The notes beneath the pieces were generated by a model. It searched no databases. It saw only the letters and a program-made list of their open reading frames with translations, and was not told the DNA's origin. A stretch of 64,000 nucleotides of DNA from Diphasiastrum complanatum (taxonomy: Eukaryota; Streptophyta; Lycopodiopsida; Lycopodiales; Lycopodiaceae): the NCBI GenBank assembly GCA_029204225.1, contig CM055096.1, forward strand, positions 29,132,995 to 29,196,994, written 5' to 3'. Below are positions 47,457 to 57,670 of this stretch, in pieces (the first letter of the stretch is position 1; each line of letters starts with the position of its first letter). A program made the position numbers and the translations under genes.

Positions 47457-48655
47457 CACTACGAACCCATTCGTTAACCGGTATGGAAACTAGCATAAAT
47501 TGCAACCAAACATACTCCAATTGACAGGAAGTGCATACGAAATATAAATGATTACGAAAAATGACATAGATGAAACGAACTGAAAATAGATAAAGACATA
47601 CCTATTTGTGAGTGCATATGCATGTAGCTGGAAAGCGAAGAAGTGCTAGTCATGAATGCTTCAATTGATTCTACTATGTTTGCCACTTTGCTTCTGTCCT
47701 TTGCCAGGAAATGAGGTAGACAATCGATCACTTAGGTAAATAGATGTTGTAGGGTTTGTATATCGCCAAAAAAGCCTAACAAAGGGCCACAAGCAAATGC
47801 CATACTTCACAGCCAGTATGAAAACATAGGCATAGATGGTGCACTGGCCACAAATAGATATCTCAGAAGGCCGCATATTTGATCCTAACCCAAGCAAGGT
47901 GGATAGGGCTAGATTTGAGCTCACAGACAAGGTTTACAATTAGATAGAATGCCACAAAACATAAGGTTCATGTGACACGTAAGAGTGCTTAAAATCTAAA
48001 CCCTAAAATTTACAATGATAACATTAAATCAAATTTTTCTATCTATATTTTTCTTGCTCTCTCTGTCTCTCACACACATCCTTCTCTTACTCTCACTCTC
48101 TCACAATCATAAATCACTAAGACACACATTTGTGCTTAACTACACAAAATATACAATACAAAGAAGATAGTACAAGAAAAAGCTACAAAGAAAGAAATCG
48201 TAGTTGCACATAACAAAACAAAAGAATCATACTTGGAATGAGACAAATGGAATTGATAGAGTTGAGAAGAAGTGCCAAAAGCCGATCTCCAACAATTTCT
48301 TGCAAAAATAAAAAATAAGAGAAACTTAGGAAAATGGCACGGCTTTGAGAATAGTCACAGATGTCGGATTTCGACATTTGTAAAATACGTCAAATTTCGA
48401 CGTCCACTTTGTGTTTTTTTCTTTTATGCACAGACAAGTGACATCATCAATCAAAAATTTGCAGTGTCTTGGAAATGAGATGTCGGATTCTTTATCGTCC
48501 GTCAAAATCTGACATCTGTAAAATTTTCCGGCAGAGTTTTTTTTTTTTATAATGTCGGATTCCGACGATATATATATGTGAGATTTCGACGGATTCTGAA
48601 ATTTTTTTGAATCTGTCGGAGCCTTGTTTTGGAAGTCGCACATTTTCTTGTTGTG
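47457..48655 (-). mobile_element. Nonautonomous CACTA transposon (element 2), inverted relative to element 1
   Basis: Most of it is the reverse complement of element 1: 48010-48650 matches 40455-41095 and 47507-47700 matches 41888-42090. The right terminus reads CTTGTTGTG, complement CACAACAAGAAAATGTGCGA. The likely left terminus is CACTACGAAC at 47457. The G-box array of element 1 is absent. GTCGGATTCCGAC-type motifs remain at 48360-48620. No matching 3-bp target duplication is evident. Confidence 0.82.
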
Positions 48656-48717
48656 TGCAAAACCATGTGAAATCTGTGGAGAGACTACTCTAGAAGATAA
48701 ACCCAAGATATTTTTTT

Positions 48718-49265
48718 ATGGCAGTTAATGGATCAACATTGGATTGGTATTTCAATCAGATTGCTCAAAAATACAATGATTGGAAAATAGTGAAACCAGA
48801 TTTATCATCGTATTCAAGCCACATAAGTTTCTTGAAGATCCAATTCTTTTGCTCATCAAGATCAAGATGGGAAAAAGAAAAAATGTCAAAGATTACATTG
48901 AACAAGTCAAATATCTCCACACTAAATGTAATCCAATGTTGGCTCCAGATCATGCAATGATTACACAATTTTTAGCCGATTTACTGAAAAGCATCAATGT
49001 GAACTCAAACAAAGGGAGCAATACAAAAAGTTGTAGGAGACTATGGAGATCCAGTACGAGAGGAGAATGAAGGACCATATGATAAATCAGACTATGTTTC
49101 CATACCTTATACATCAGACTAACTCTTCGAATATGCTAGCATTTACGTCTTCAAATGTAACAACATAGTTGATGTTGGATCAGATGAAAAAGATGAATAA
49201 ACAACATCAATTATAGATGGAGTAGTTTCTGTACTTTTCACACGTGGGAGGACATCTCAAACAAT
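48718..49265 (+). pseudogene. Retrotransposon gag relic
   Basis: It begins MAVNGSTLDWYF at 48718. After a frameshift it has KDYIEQVKYLHTKCNPM and ITQFLADLLKSI, then a KDHMINQTMF segment, and ends with a degenerate zinc knuckle, YFSHVGGHLKQCE near 49229-49267, in which the first two Cys are lost. Order and content fit a retrotransposon gag. No pol follows directly. Confidence 0.6.
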
Positions 49266-49529
49266 GTGAATGATCTCCTAAGATGTGTGTGATTGCACAT
49301 AGATCTATCGTGCATAGATACAAGCATACTAGCTCAAAATCTAAGGCAAGAGCACTGTACACATGCATCTATCACAAACCATTCATCACACATAATGAGA
49401 GGCAAATTTGGTTGAAAAAAACTAAGTATAAAATTGGCTTGCTCTCGAGATCTGTCATCAAAAAACTAAGTGTAGGCTCAATGTCACTCTCACTCATAGT
49501 AGCTCGAGATCCATGAAGAGTGGTAATGG

Positions 49530-49680
49530 AGTGCAATGATTGGACCTCTCTAACATAACCTCTTACTTTGATTGGACCACCTACATGCTGCCTCTTACAA
49601 TGATTGGATCATTTGGGCGCATTTTACAATGTGATTGGTCCAAATTGACAAATGAAATCAAGAGGTGATGATTGGACCCT
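49530..49680. repeat. ~32-bp repeat carrying inverted CCAAT boxes
   Basis: Five ATTGG cores at 49539, 49571, 49603, 49634 and 49671 are spaced 31-37 bp apart, each in a GATTGGAYC-like context. The rest of 49266-50064 holds no recognisable gene. Confidence 0.7.
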
Positions 49681-50064
49681 TTGACTTTTGCCACCACATA
49701 GGGTGCATCACTCATCAAACCTAAACTTGACCTGTGTAAGCAACCTAAGTAGCTTGAGTTACATCACAATTGAATTTTGGCCTAATCATGACAAAACATG
49801 TGTACTTGACCATTTGCTCTAAAGCCAAAATTGGCCCTATCACCTAGTGACACCAAGATGCTTGACTAGCAATCTTTATGATACCCCTAAACTCAACAAT
49901 ATAAACTAACTATTTTACACATGCGGAAACATGCTCCACACATGTGAAATGTACTCACAAACATAAAACATAAAATCACCAAGATAGATTTTTGACTATT
50001 TTTCACACTCCTCAAAAACTAGCTTGGTAAGGTACTAGATCAACCAAGGAGTTTGTGAAACTTT

Positions 50065-50601
50065 TTGAGTGGATCCTTCGGTATGCATGGGAAGTTAAAA
50101 ACCAGCAAAAGGATCAATCATAGTAGCACCCTCACCATATCCATGATAAGATCTCTTAAGTCCACATCTGGATTTACATTCTTCTTCAACGGCGGTCCTA
50201 TCTCATGGAACAGTCGTAAGCAAACATCTATCGCTCTTTCATCTACAAAAGAAGAATACATAGCTGCTTCTCAATCTATTAAAGAAGCATTTTGGTAGAA
50301 AAATTTATTGTCAGAAACTAGTTTGTATCAATACAGCCCAACAATTATATTTTGTGATAATCAAAGTGCTATTGCCTTATCAGCCAACCCTAGATTTCAA
50401 TCTAGGAGTAAGCACATTGAAATTCGATATCACTACATCAGGGGCAAGGTTCTCAACAAGGAGGTAAGCTTAACGTACTGTAGAACGTAGGACATGGTTG
50501 CAAATATATTCATGAAGGCATTAAGTGTTAATGCACACAACAAGTTTTGTGCATTGCTTAGTCTGAAGATCAAGGCATTCATGGATCCAGTTAAGGGGGG
50601 G
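50065..50601 (+). pseudogene. Ty1/copia RNase H relic with polypurine tract
   Basis: Segments in order: TSGFTFFFNGGPISWNSRKQ, TSIALSSTKEEYIAASQSIK, FCDNQSAIALSANPRF and KHIEIRYHYIRGKVLN, then a degenerate MVANIFMKALS after a stop. It ends at AAGGGGGGG (50593-50601), the polypurine tract, directly against the LTR. Frameshifts near 50298 and 50490. Confidence 0.9.
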
Positions 50602-51760
50602 TGTTAGATTTATCTCCTTTAATCTCTTAAATCCTATGTTAATCTGCCTCCATTTGTGCTGTTGTATTTTACTTGTGTTGTCGCACAGTCTGCATATTTA
50701 CATGTAAAATAAGACAAGCGAATAAAACACGACTGTCTGCATAAATACAAGTAAATTTCACAGGCGAAAAAAAGGTGAAAAAGGCGAAACTGCCCTACAA
50801 ATGCCAAAGGTGCCCTAATGGAAAAGCAAAGGTACCCTGTGTATCGATTTTTAAGGCATTTGTCAGGGTGTCGCATATTTTGCATTTTCACCAACGTTAA
50901 TTTTAGTGAAGGTTGACGTCGCGGCCTTCTCATGCTCATCCCATGCACTGTGCAATCAGATTTGACAACGATAGTAGCCACCCACAATCTCCCATAGACA
51001 GCACATACACTTTTGTACGTTATTTATCTGCACACCTATAAAAATTATTTATATATTAAACACCATTTACATATTCAGTGTATGAACAGAAAACGTATCA
51101 AAATGACATCAGGATAGAAGAGAGAGAACGAAACATCAATGATAATCAGAGATAGACATCATTGATGCTTTCGCGCATTGATTCTTTCTTCCAAATGTAT
51201 TGTCAGTAATAGGTTTATCACCTTTACAGATTGTGTGATTATCTTTGTAAAGCACGCGGTTACCACTATTGTTTTGTGCTCACCTGCATTATTGACCTAT
51301 ATACTTCGTTATACTTAATCTGATTACAGTTCCTTTTGTTCTGCGTTCAGATTTGTGTCAATATTGCAATGCTTTTCTACATTCTATCTGACTTTCTTAT
51401 TACTTAATCTGGTAGTCTGCTCTTCACGACTGATTATTAGTCTAGCTTGTGGCGACTAATTCGCGACTGATTATCATTTTAGCTCTTCGCAAATAATTCG
51501 CGACTAATAATTTGTCTAGTTGTTCATGACAAATTATCTTTCTGATGTTTTGATGCTTAATGTTTGGCTACGTAATCAGATCGAACGTGATTTCTATCAC
51601 TAATGTTCTATTCGAGTCTGATAGACGTAGTCATGCTTAAGGAAAGAGTGAGATAGCTTATTCCGCTGAGCACGAACATTTGTCATTCGAGTTCATTTCT
51701 TTTCGAGTTTCGAGTTCGCTTCATTTCGTGTTCGTTTCTTTTCGAGTTATTTTCGTTTCA
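50602..51760 (+). mobile_element. 3' LTR of the plus-strand copia relic
   Basis: It starts TGTTAGATTT right after the polypurine tract. The likely end is TTTTCGTTTCA at 51760, about 1.16 kb; the left boundary is firm, the right one is inferred. It has a TATA box (CTATAAAAAT near 51038) and several TTCGCGAC-containing motifs at 51450-51515, as in other LTRs here. Confidence 0.75.
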
Positions 51761-51782
51761 CCCCCTCTTTCCTGAAACACAA

Positions 51783-51794
51783 GCTCTAATACCA
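51783..51794 (-). promoter_or_regulatory. Primer-binding site of a minus-strand copia element
   Basis: The minus strand reads TGGTATTAGAGC, 2 bp from a likely LTR edge at 51797. No gag follows on its other side, where the plus-strand LTR ends. Confidence 0.75.
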
Positions 51795-51796
51795 CG

Positions 51797-52437
51797 TGAA
51801 GGATTTCAGATGAATGATAATTCAATACATAAAAAGATCTTGGGATACAAAAGAAGCTACTCTACTCACCAATGTAGAAAAATCAGCATCTACACACAAA
51901 ATGAGATGCAAAATCTAATATAACTTGATCAAACATGAATCAAAAGATAAAGTACTGTTGCTGTCCGTACAAAATCAGCAAGCTACTATATTTCACACGT
52001 GCATGCAATCACAAGTATAGTGCACCAATGGATAGTAGAACCCAAAAAAACCATGTATAAGCATGAAATGAGATAGAGAAAGAGAGAAGATCTGTCTCTC
52101 CACGAGTTACATCCTTTTATAACATGTCCAAAGCCTATTTGGCCACTTAGCTTTCCCACCAAAATGTAAACCCTACTATTTTTGGGTTTAGATTCAAAGT
52201 ACTCAACATTCAAATTTGAATATGCTCAAACTCGACTTCTAACTTTTCCCCACTTTCAAAAAGTGTTTATTCAAATGAAATTTAGACTAATGAACTTTCA
52301 AAAGTGAAACTCTAAGTCTAAAACAAAGTTGGCCTCAATTTGCCAAATATAAAAATGTAGCAAATATGACTAAACTAGTTGAATCTTTCACACTTGATTG
52401 GTTTCATGTGAATGAATACCAAAATGAAGCTGTATCA
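51797..52437 (-). mobile_element. Probable 5' LTR of a minus-strand copia element
   Basis: On the minus strand it would run from TGATACAGCTTCA to AATCCTTCA, followed by the primer-binding site. A TATA box (TTATAAAAGG on the minus strand, 52113-52122) fits a promoter in this orientation. The outer boundary is chosen from the TGATACAG start and is uncertain. Confidence 0.55.
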
Positions 52438-52733
52438 GGTCCCTTTTCATGATCAATAAAACTTGATTGACTTGAATTTTCTCCATGAGTATTGCAAAAA
52501 AAACAACTTGATCATACAATGTCAACAACTTGCCAACAATGGGATTCTAGGTATTGAACATTGCATTACAAGCAATATATTGAGAAATTCAATATTGTTC
52601 AAGATAACTTCAAAAGCCTTAACTTGATCATACTTAGCAACAATAACTTAGCTCAAACATGAGATGAGATAAGTAAGATAAGATAAGAATGCACTTCATT
52701 GATGCTCTTTTACCCTTACTTAGGTCTTCAAGA

Positions 52734-52830
52734 GACACCGTTTAACTCTGCCAGCTTAACCGTGTTATTTTCATACAGCTTCACTATTACATATGGATCG
52801 TTCCAGCTCTTGGTGTTAATGAATCACTTG
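52734..52830 (-). pseudogene. Gypsy integrase C-terminal fragment
   Basis: The minus strand encodes WNDPYVIVKLYENNTVKLAE, which resembles the segment after the integrase core of plant gypsy elements (RWxGPYxVxKxYxNGTVKL). Only about 30 codons can be recognised. No other pol motif is found up to 53700. Confidence 0.5.
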
Positions 52831-53707
52831 GAGATCAACCTCATGATCTTTTATAAGGATATCAAAGCTTTTGTTCATGACAATATTTTCAAATATGAAC
52901 TTCCAAAAATATTCGCTCTTAATCATTTGAGTAAGATCACACAAGACCTTATCAAATCTCATTTCACTAGTCATATTGAAAACAATGTCATAAAACAAAA
53001 GATAGGTGTTATGATTTTAATCAAAATCTAGATAGATGGCATAAAGATAAGTATCAAAACTACTCCTTAATACCATCTTGAGTCCATTGAAATACTCAAC
53101 AGGTTCACAAACCAACTCCTCCTTGCTTTGAGAAAAGTGCACCTCGAGTTGCTCCATGTAGTCTTCTTCCACCAATTTGTTGCCAACTACCCTTCGCTAA
53201 TAAGATCCAAGCCTTGGATCTTCCCAAGAACCACTCATCTTGTCACTTTCTTTATACCATTCCCAGTTAATGATTGCATCATAAAAGGAAGAAGAAACCA
53301 CGTTTTGAACATTAGAATTCATGATTAGAATAATATTGGTGTCTTCATCTACTTGATGATATATGAAACTCGAAAAAAAATCTTTCTATCCATAGATGAA
53401 CGAGTCTAATCAAAGATTTGGGAGATATATAGTATGATAATGATTCATTCTCATTATCATTTACAATGTCATCAAACATAAGACACTCTACTTTGTATTG
53501 TACCAAAGAAATAAATGGTGTTCTTGGACATACTCTTCAAAAAACCAAAAACAACAAACATTCAAGATCTACTCCTTTAACTTGTAGCACCATCACATTT
53601 TCAAAACTTAACTGAATCAAATGAAAAAGACATTTTGTGAATGTGATATAAAGAGTACTAATCACTTAATGTTGATGCATAATCAAAAAGCCACATAATA
53701 AATTTAT
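52831..53707. other. No gene seen
   Basis: AT-rich sequence without recognisable coding or repeat features. Confidence 0.5.
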
Positions 53708-53853
53708 GTCATATTAAAACATTAAAGCATATTCCAATACATTGACTGGAATGAATTTGGGTCATATCAAAACATTAAAGCATATTCCAATACATTGACT
53801 GGAATGAATTTGGGTCATATCAAAACATTAAAGCATATTCCAATACATTGACT
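53708..53853. repeat. 53-bp tandem repeat, 2.75 copies
   Basis: Units start at 53708, 53761 and 53814. Units 2 and 3 are identical where they overlap and unit 1 differs at one base. Each contains ATTCCA and TGGAAT in inverted orientation. Confidence 0.97.
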
Positions 53854-54053
53854 CCATAACATAAAACAAAGCTATCTCAAAGATCACGACAATCTTTGAC
53901 TAAGCAAAATAAGAATTCAATTGTTAAAAAACAATAAAAGTTCAAAGTAAAAGCATAATTCAAATGTTAAAAAATAATAATTAAAATAGATTGCACTCTA
54001 AATTTTTATTATAAATAAGTTTTCCTTTTTAAACTATACACTACTCTCCACAC

Positions 54054-54488
54054 GGCTCCTCTTATTTTTAGCACCCTACGCACGTGTCAGGGTGGGCCAG
54101 GCAGGGAGGTTTTTTTTTTTTTTTAAACTGCTTGCCCTGGTGGCACGTGTTGGGCACCAGGGTTTACCCCATAAGCAAATCTTTGAGATAAACCAGTACC
54201 TATATATAACTAAACCCACCTACTTAGTCACATGTGTGCAGGTGGGTGTGAAGCTGCCCAGTGCCACCTGCCCGGTTCCCGGTGCCACCTGGGCCTGCCC
54301 GGCCTGCCTGGCGCCACCCACTTGGCGCCAGTGCCCCTGCCCGACGCCACCTGGGCACTGCCTGCCCCCTGGCGCACCCACCTGCGCCTTTTTGGCCAGC
54401 CCCTGGCAGGCGCACCCGCCTGCGCCTTTTTGGCCAGCCCCTGGCTGGCGCACCCTAGCGCGTTAGGGTGCTACAATTATGTGGAGCC
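54054..54488. mobile_element. Mutator-like MITE, 435 bp, GC-rich
   Basis: The terminal inverted repeats are about 30 bp: GGCTCCTCTTATTTTTAGCA at the left and GGCTCCACATAATTGTAGCA on the complement of the right end, continuing with CCCTA-CGCRC. A perfect 10-bp target duplication, CTCTCCACAC, flanks it (54044-54053 and 54489-54498); this length is typical of Mutator-like elements. The interior is very GC-rich against AT-rich surroundings and holds a 38-bp tandem repeat. Pro/Ala-rich open frames inside are composition artefacts. Confidence 0.92.
54371..54455. repeat. 38-bp tandem repeat inside the MITE
   Basis: Units start at 54371, 54409 and 54447, each beginning GGCGCACCC. The first two carry TGCGCCTTTTTGGCCAGCCC and differ by two bases. 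Confidence 0.9.
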
Positions 54489-54498
54489 CTCTCCACAC

Positions 54499-55498
54499 AA
54501 TGTAATAGGTATTCTTCATGAGGAGGCTACTGGTAGTAGCCAGCTGAGGATGATGCTACCTGTGGTAGCAAGCTGAGCTGACCGACTACAAGAAAATATT
54601 TTGACCAACCACAACATGCCATGAGTATGTTTTTTTACTTTCACAACTACTACGACCTGTTAGTTCTGCGCATATGATCATGGTATTCAGTGCTCAAGAA
54701 AAGCGACAAACTATAGGAATGGAACCGGCAAGTTTTCTCAAAAACTCGCATCATAAAATGTCTGATGGTTGTTTATACAAGCTAATGTACGTAAAAGTCT
54801 TCAAAAAACTGACAAGTTTGATAAAATGCAAATTTTTTAAGGCTAAAGCAAATGAGGTTTCTCGAGCATTTACAGTATTTCATCACTTGGGGACAAAGCA
54901 AGAAAAAAAAAAAAAAACCCAACACCCCAAAATACATACCATGCACCATTTTCATACCCCACGAATACCAAGCGCCTAAAGACTTTCAACATTGTACGTT
55001 ATCGTTATCCATACTCCCCTCCCGAGGCGTCTCCCTCAGGTTCGGGATTGAGCCAGCTTTAATATCCAATGACAGGTTGACAGCATATAAATATTCTAAC
55101 AAGGCTCAGGCCCGGTTCTGCTTCGGCACAGGCTAGGTTTCACCTTGGTGCCGTGGCCGGTAAGCAACGTGTCGGTGCTAGAGAGAAAGCGCGAGACGTT
55201 CTTAGGAGCACACCATACCTCGAAGCCCCCCCTCCGTTAGATCTGCTAATCGACGTTCAGATATCGTCACGTTTAGATTAAAAACCATCGAGATAAGTCC
55301 GAGTATTAACACTGCCACGCGGCAAGATCCGAGTGATTATACCGTGTCTCTGAGCCGCGTCGAAGAGGCGCAGCGAAAGAGGGCGATTGATTGCACTGAT
55401 TGGTGTAGATATCTCCACCGTTGGATTGCCTAGTAAACGTTAGGATTCAGCTATCGATTTACAGAGTAGACCATTGAAAAAGCGCCAGGTGGTGATGT
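54499..55498. other. Upstream region of the bZIP gene
   Basis: AT-rich at the left and more GC-rich from 55000. It has a TATA-like GCATATAAATATT near 55082 and GC-rich motifs such as GCCACGCGGC (55314-55323) and GCCGCGTC (55353-55360). No coding sequence is recognised. Confidence 0.45.
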
Positions 55499-55508
55499 GC
55501 CACGTGTG
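55499..55508 (+). promoter_or_regulatory. ABRE/G-box upstream of the bZIP gene
   Basis: GCCACGTGTG holds an ACGTG core and matches the abscisic-acid response element, which group A bZIP proteins bind. It lies about 2.2 kb before the start codon and just before the probable leader. Nearby CG-rich motifs may act as coupling elements; that part is inference. Confidence 0.55.
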
Positions 55509-55559
55509 AGGTATCCAGCAGTGGGGGGTGAGGTATGTCGAGGCATTAGGGTCCTTGAG

Positions 55560-57670
55560 AAGAACGACATGGCTTTCCTATTGACTTGCGTCGTGGCGTC
55601 CTCTCTCTCGCTCCTCGCATCTCGCTCGCTCGCTCGCTCGCATTTCTTTCAATTTTTTCTCATCTTTTCTGCGATCGCAGCGTAGGCGCCATGGCGATGA
55701 TCGGATGGATGATGCTACTGCTGCCGATTTCTTCTTCTCAATTTGCATAACTACCTCATCAGATCGCTGCAGCAGCTGATTGCAGCCTGTTTTCTGCTCA
55801 TCATCAGCCTCTTTCCCCGCCTCTCACAGGCGGGGCAATCTCACTCCCTCTTTGTTTCAATCTTTTCCTGCACTCATGCTCTGCTTCTGTGTGTGACTTG
55901 ATCGTTGGTGTGGATCTGAAAGACGCTGCGCGTTGCTTGGCAGGATTTAGCTTGTGTGGATCTAGATTGTGGTGTCGTTGATTTGTTTGGTAAGTTCTTG
56001 TTTGATAGAATCAGAGAGGCTTGCCGCTTGCTAGAGGTTTAATTGAGGTTTTGAAGAATCTCAGGCAAGAGTCGTTAGTGTTGCTGTGCCAAGAGGCCGC
56101 TATCTGGTAGGAATGATTTAGCTTGTTTCTGATCAAAGCCGTAAATCTGGATCTAGATTGTATACAGTTGATAAGTTCTAGTTTGGACAGAATCAGAGCG
56201 GCGCTCTCTGCACTGCGTGCCTTGAGTGTAATTCAGGTGATGAAGAATCTCAGGTAAAAGATTTGGTAGTGTTCTGTGAAAGAGGCGGCCGGTCGGTAGA
56301 AACGGTTTAGCTTGTTTCTGATTAAAGCCGTAAATGTGGATCTAGATTCATTCGTTATTGATTCATTTGATAAGTTGAATTGAGATTATGAAGAATTTCA
56401 GGCAAGGATCTAAGTGTTGCTTTATAAAAGCCAGCTAGTCGCTAGAAATGATTTTGCTTGTTCTGATCAAAGCCGTAAATGTGGATCTAGATGAATTGTT
56501 ACTGATTCAATTAATAAGCTCTAGTTTGATGGAATCAGAGAAGCGCTCTTTGCACTGCGTGCCTTAAGTTTGATTGAGGTCACGAAGAAACTCAGGCAAG
56601 TACAGAAATGTTTCTGATCGTTTAATGTTATAATTTCACGTCTCACATGTTGCACGATTTTGCTTCTTTGATCGATCTCCGGTCGAAGTTTGTATTCGAA
56701 GGGACATTATAGAGTCATTTCTGTGCTGGACTGCAAAGAAATCCTGCTTTTTGCTGCGAATTTTGCAGTTCGTGCAATCCTACATGGATCGATTGTCTAC
56801 TTGTCGGCCTACCATACTCTTCTCTGTCCAGTGGCATTTCTTTGTATCTACTGGCAATAATTTTTTGTGATAGAAGAGACTTTCTGGGCTTTTCCGTTTA
56901 TTCTACAAGTAGCACCAATTTCTGTCTATTCTGCCACCTCGTATTGGCTTTCCTTTTGCATGCCATCGAGCCCCTCTGAGGATTCATCATTTCACATAAA
57001 ACTTCTTGTGAGTAACTTAGTGGTTTCCATCTTTTGTTGTTTTCATCACTCCTATTGTAAATCGAAGCCCCGGAAGTGTTCGCTGGATCTCGCAACTCTG
57101 ATAGGTATGTCACGCTCTAGTAGCTTATAATGTCTTTCATTATTAGAGCTTCTGGTCGAAACTGAAATCTATATGTCTATCAAATTTCTCAGAACTTGAC
57201 TTTGCGTTGTGCTCAATAAATTTGTAACTTTGATCTCTACCAGCAAAGGTTATCATGCGTGCATGACGGTATTATGATCTAGCTAAACATTTCTGAAAGT
57301 AAAATCCGAGTTAGCGCATTTGGTACGCCTACATTCTAGAAAATGTGACATGACGAGTGAAGTCTCTGGTATATGTTGATCTGAGAGGTATTTGCTGCAA
57401 TCTCTGATAGAACGAGAATCTGTATGCGCAGATTCTCGGAATACCTCAGTTACACTTTGGCGAATAATCTGCTTTAAGCTTTTCCTGAAAATGGATGCAT
57501 GAACGTTTATCTGAAATTTTTCTATTCTTCCTCTTGTAACATTGCTCCAAGTAAATTGACCAGAAAACAGCCAAGTGACTCCATCTTCCTGCTCTGGGTT
57601 CTGGCAAATATATTCCAACTGCAATATCGTTTTCTGCCTATTGAAAGTGTGTAGCTTCAGCAGGATATTT
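55560..57670 (+). other. Long 5' leader region of the bZIP gene
   Basis: A CT-rich stretch with (CTCG)n at about 55617-55640 is a plausible transcription start region. Upstream ATGs occur. A leader intron probably ends at TAGCTTCAG (57660), 10 bp before the start codon. I cannot fix the other splice sites. Confidence 0.45.
55991..56605 (+). repeat. Diverged ~145-200-bp tandem repeat in the bZIP leader
   Basis: Units start near 55991, 56172, 56371 and 56515 (last one partial). Shared blocks are AAAGCCGTAAAT, GTGGATCTAGAT, GAATCAGAG and CTCAGGCAAG. Each unit carries the CAGGYAAR block, close to a 5' splice site. Confidence 0.8.

Noticed and set aside
40431-48655. A long-terminal-repeat element with inverted LTRs, or a long-TIR Mutator element, spanning the two arms
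   Set aside because: Each arm has its own CACTA-type ends and element 1 has its own ATG target duplication, so two separate elements fit better.
54092-54576. Pro/Ala/Gly-rich open frames of about 60-124 codons
   Set aside because: They lie inside the GC-rich MITE in several frames on both strands and reflect base composition.
57575-57670. Upstream in-frame ATG extending the bZIP protein by 32 residues
   Set aside because: An acceptor-like TTCAG lies at 57656-57660, the extra residues resemble no family N-terminus, and MGSEAQ fits as the start.
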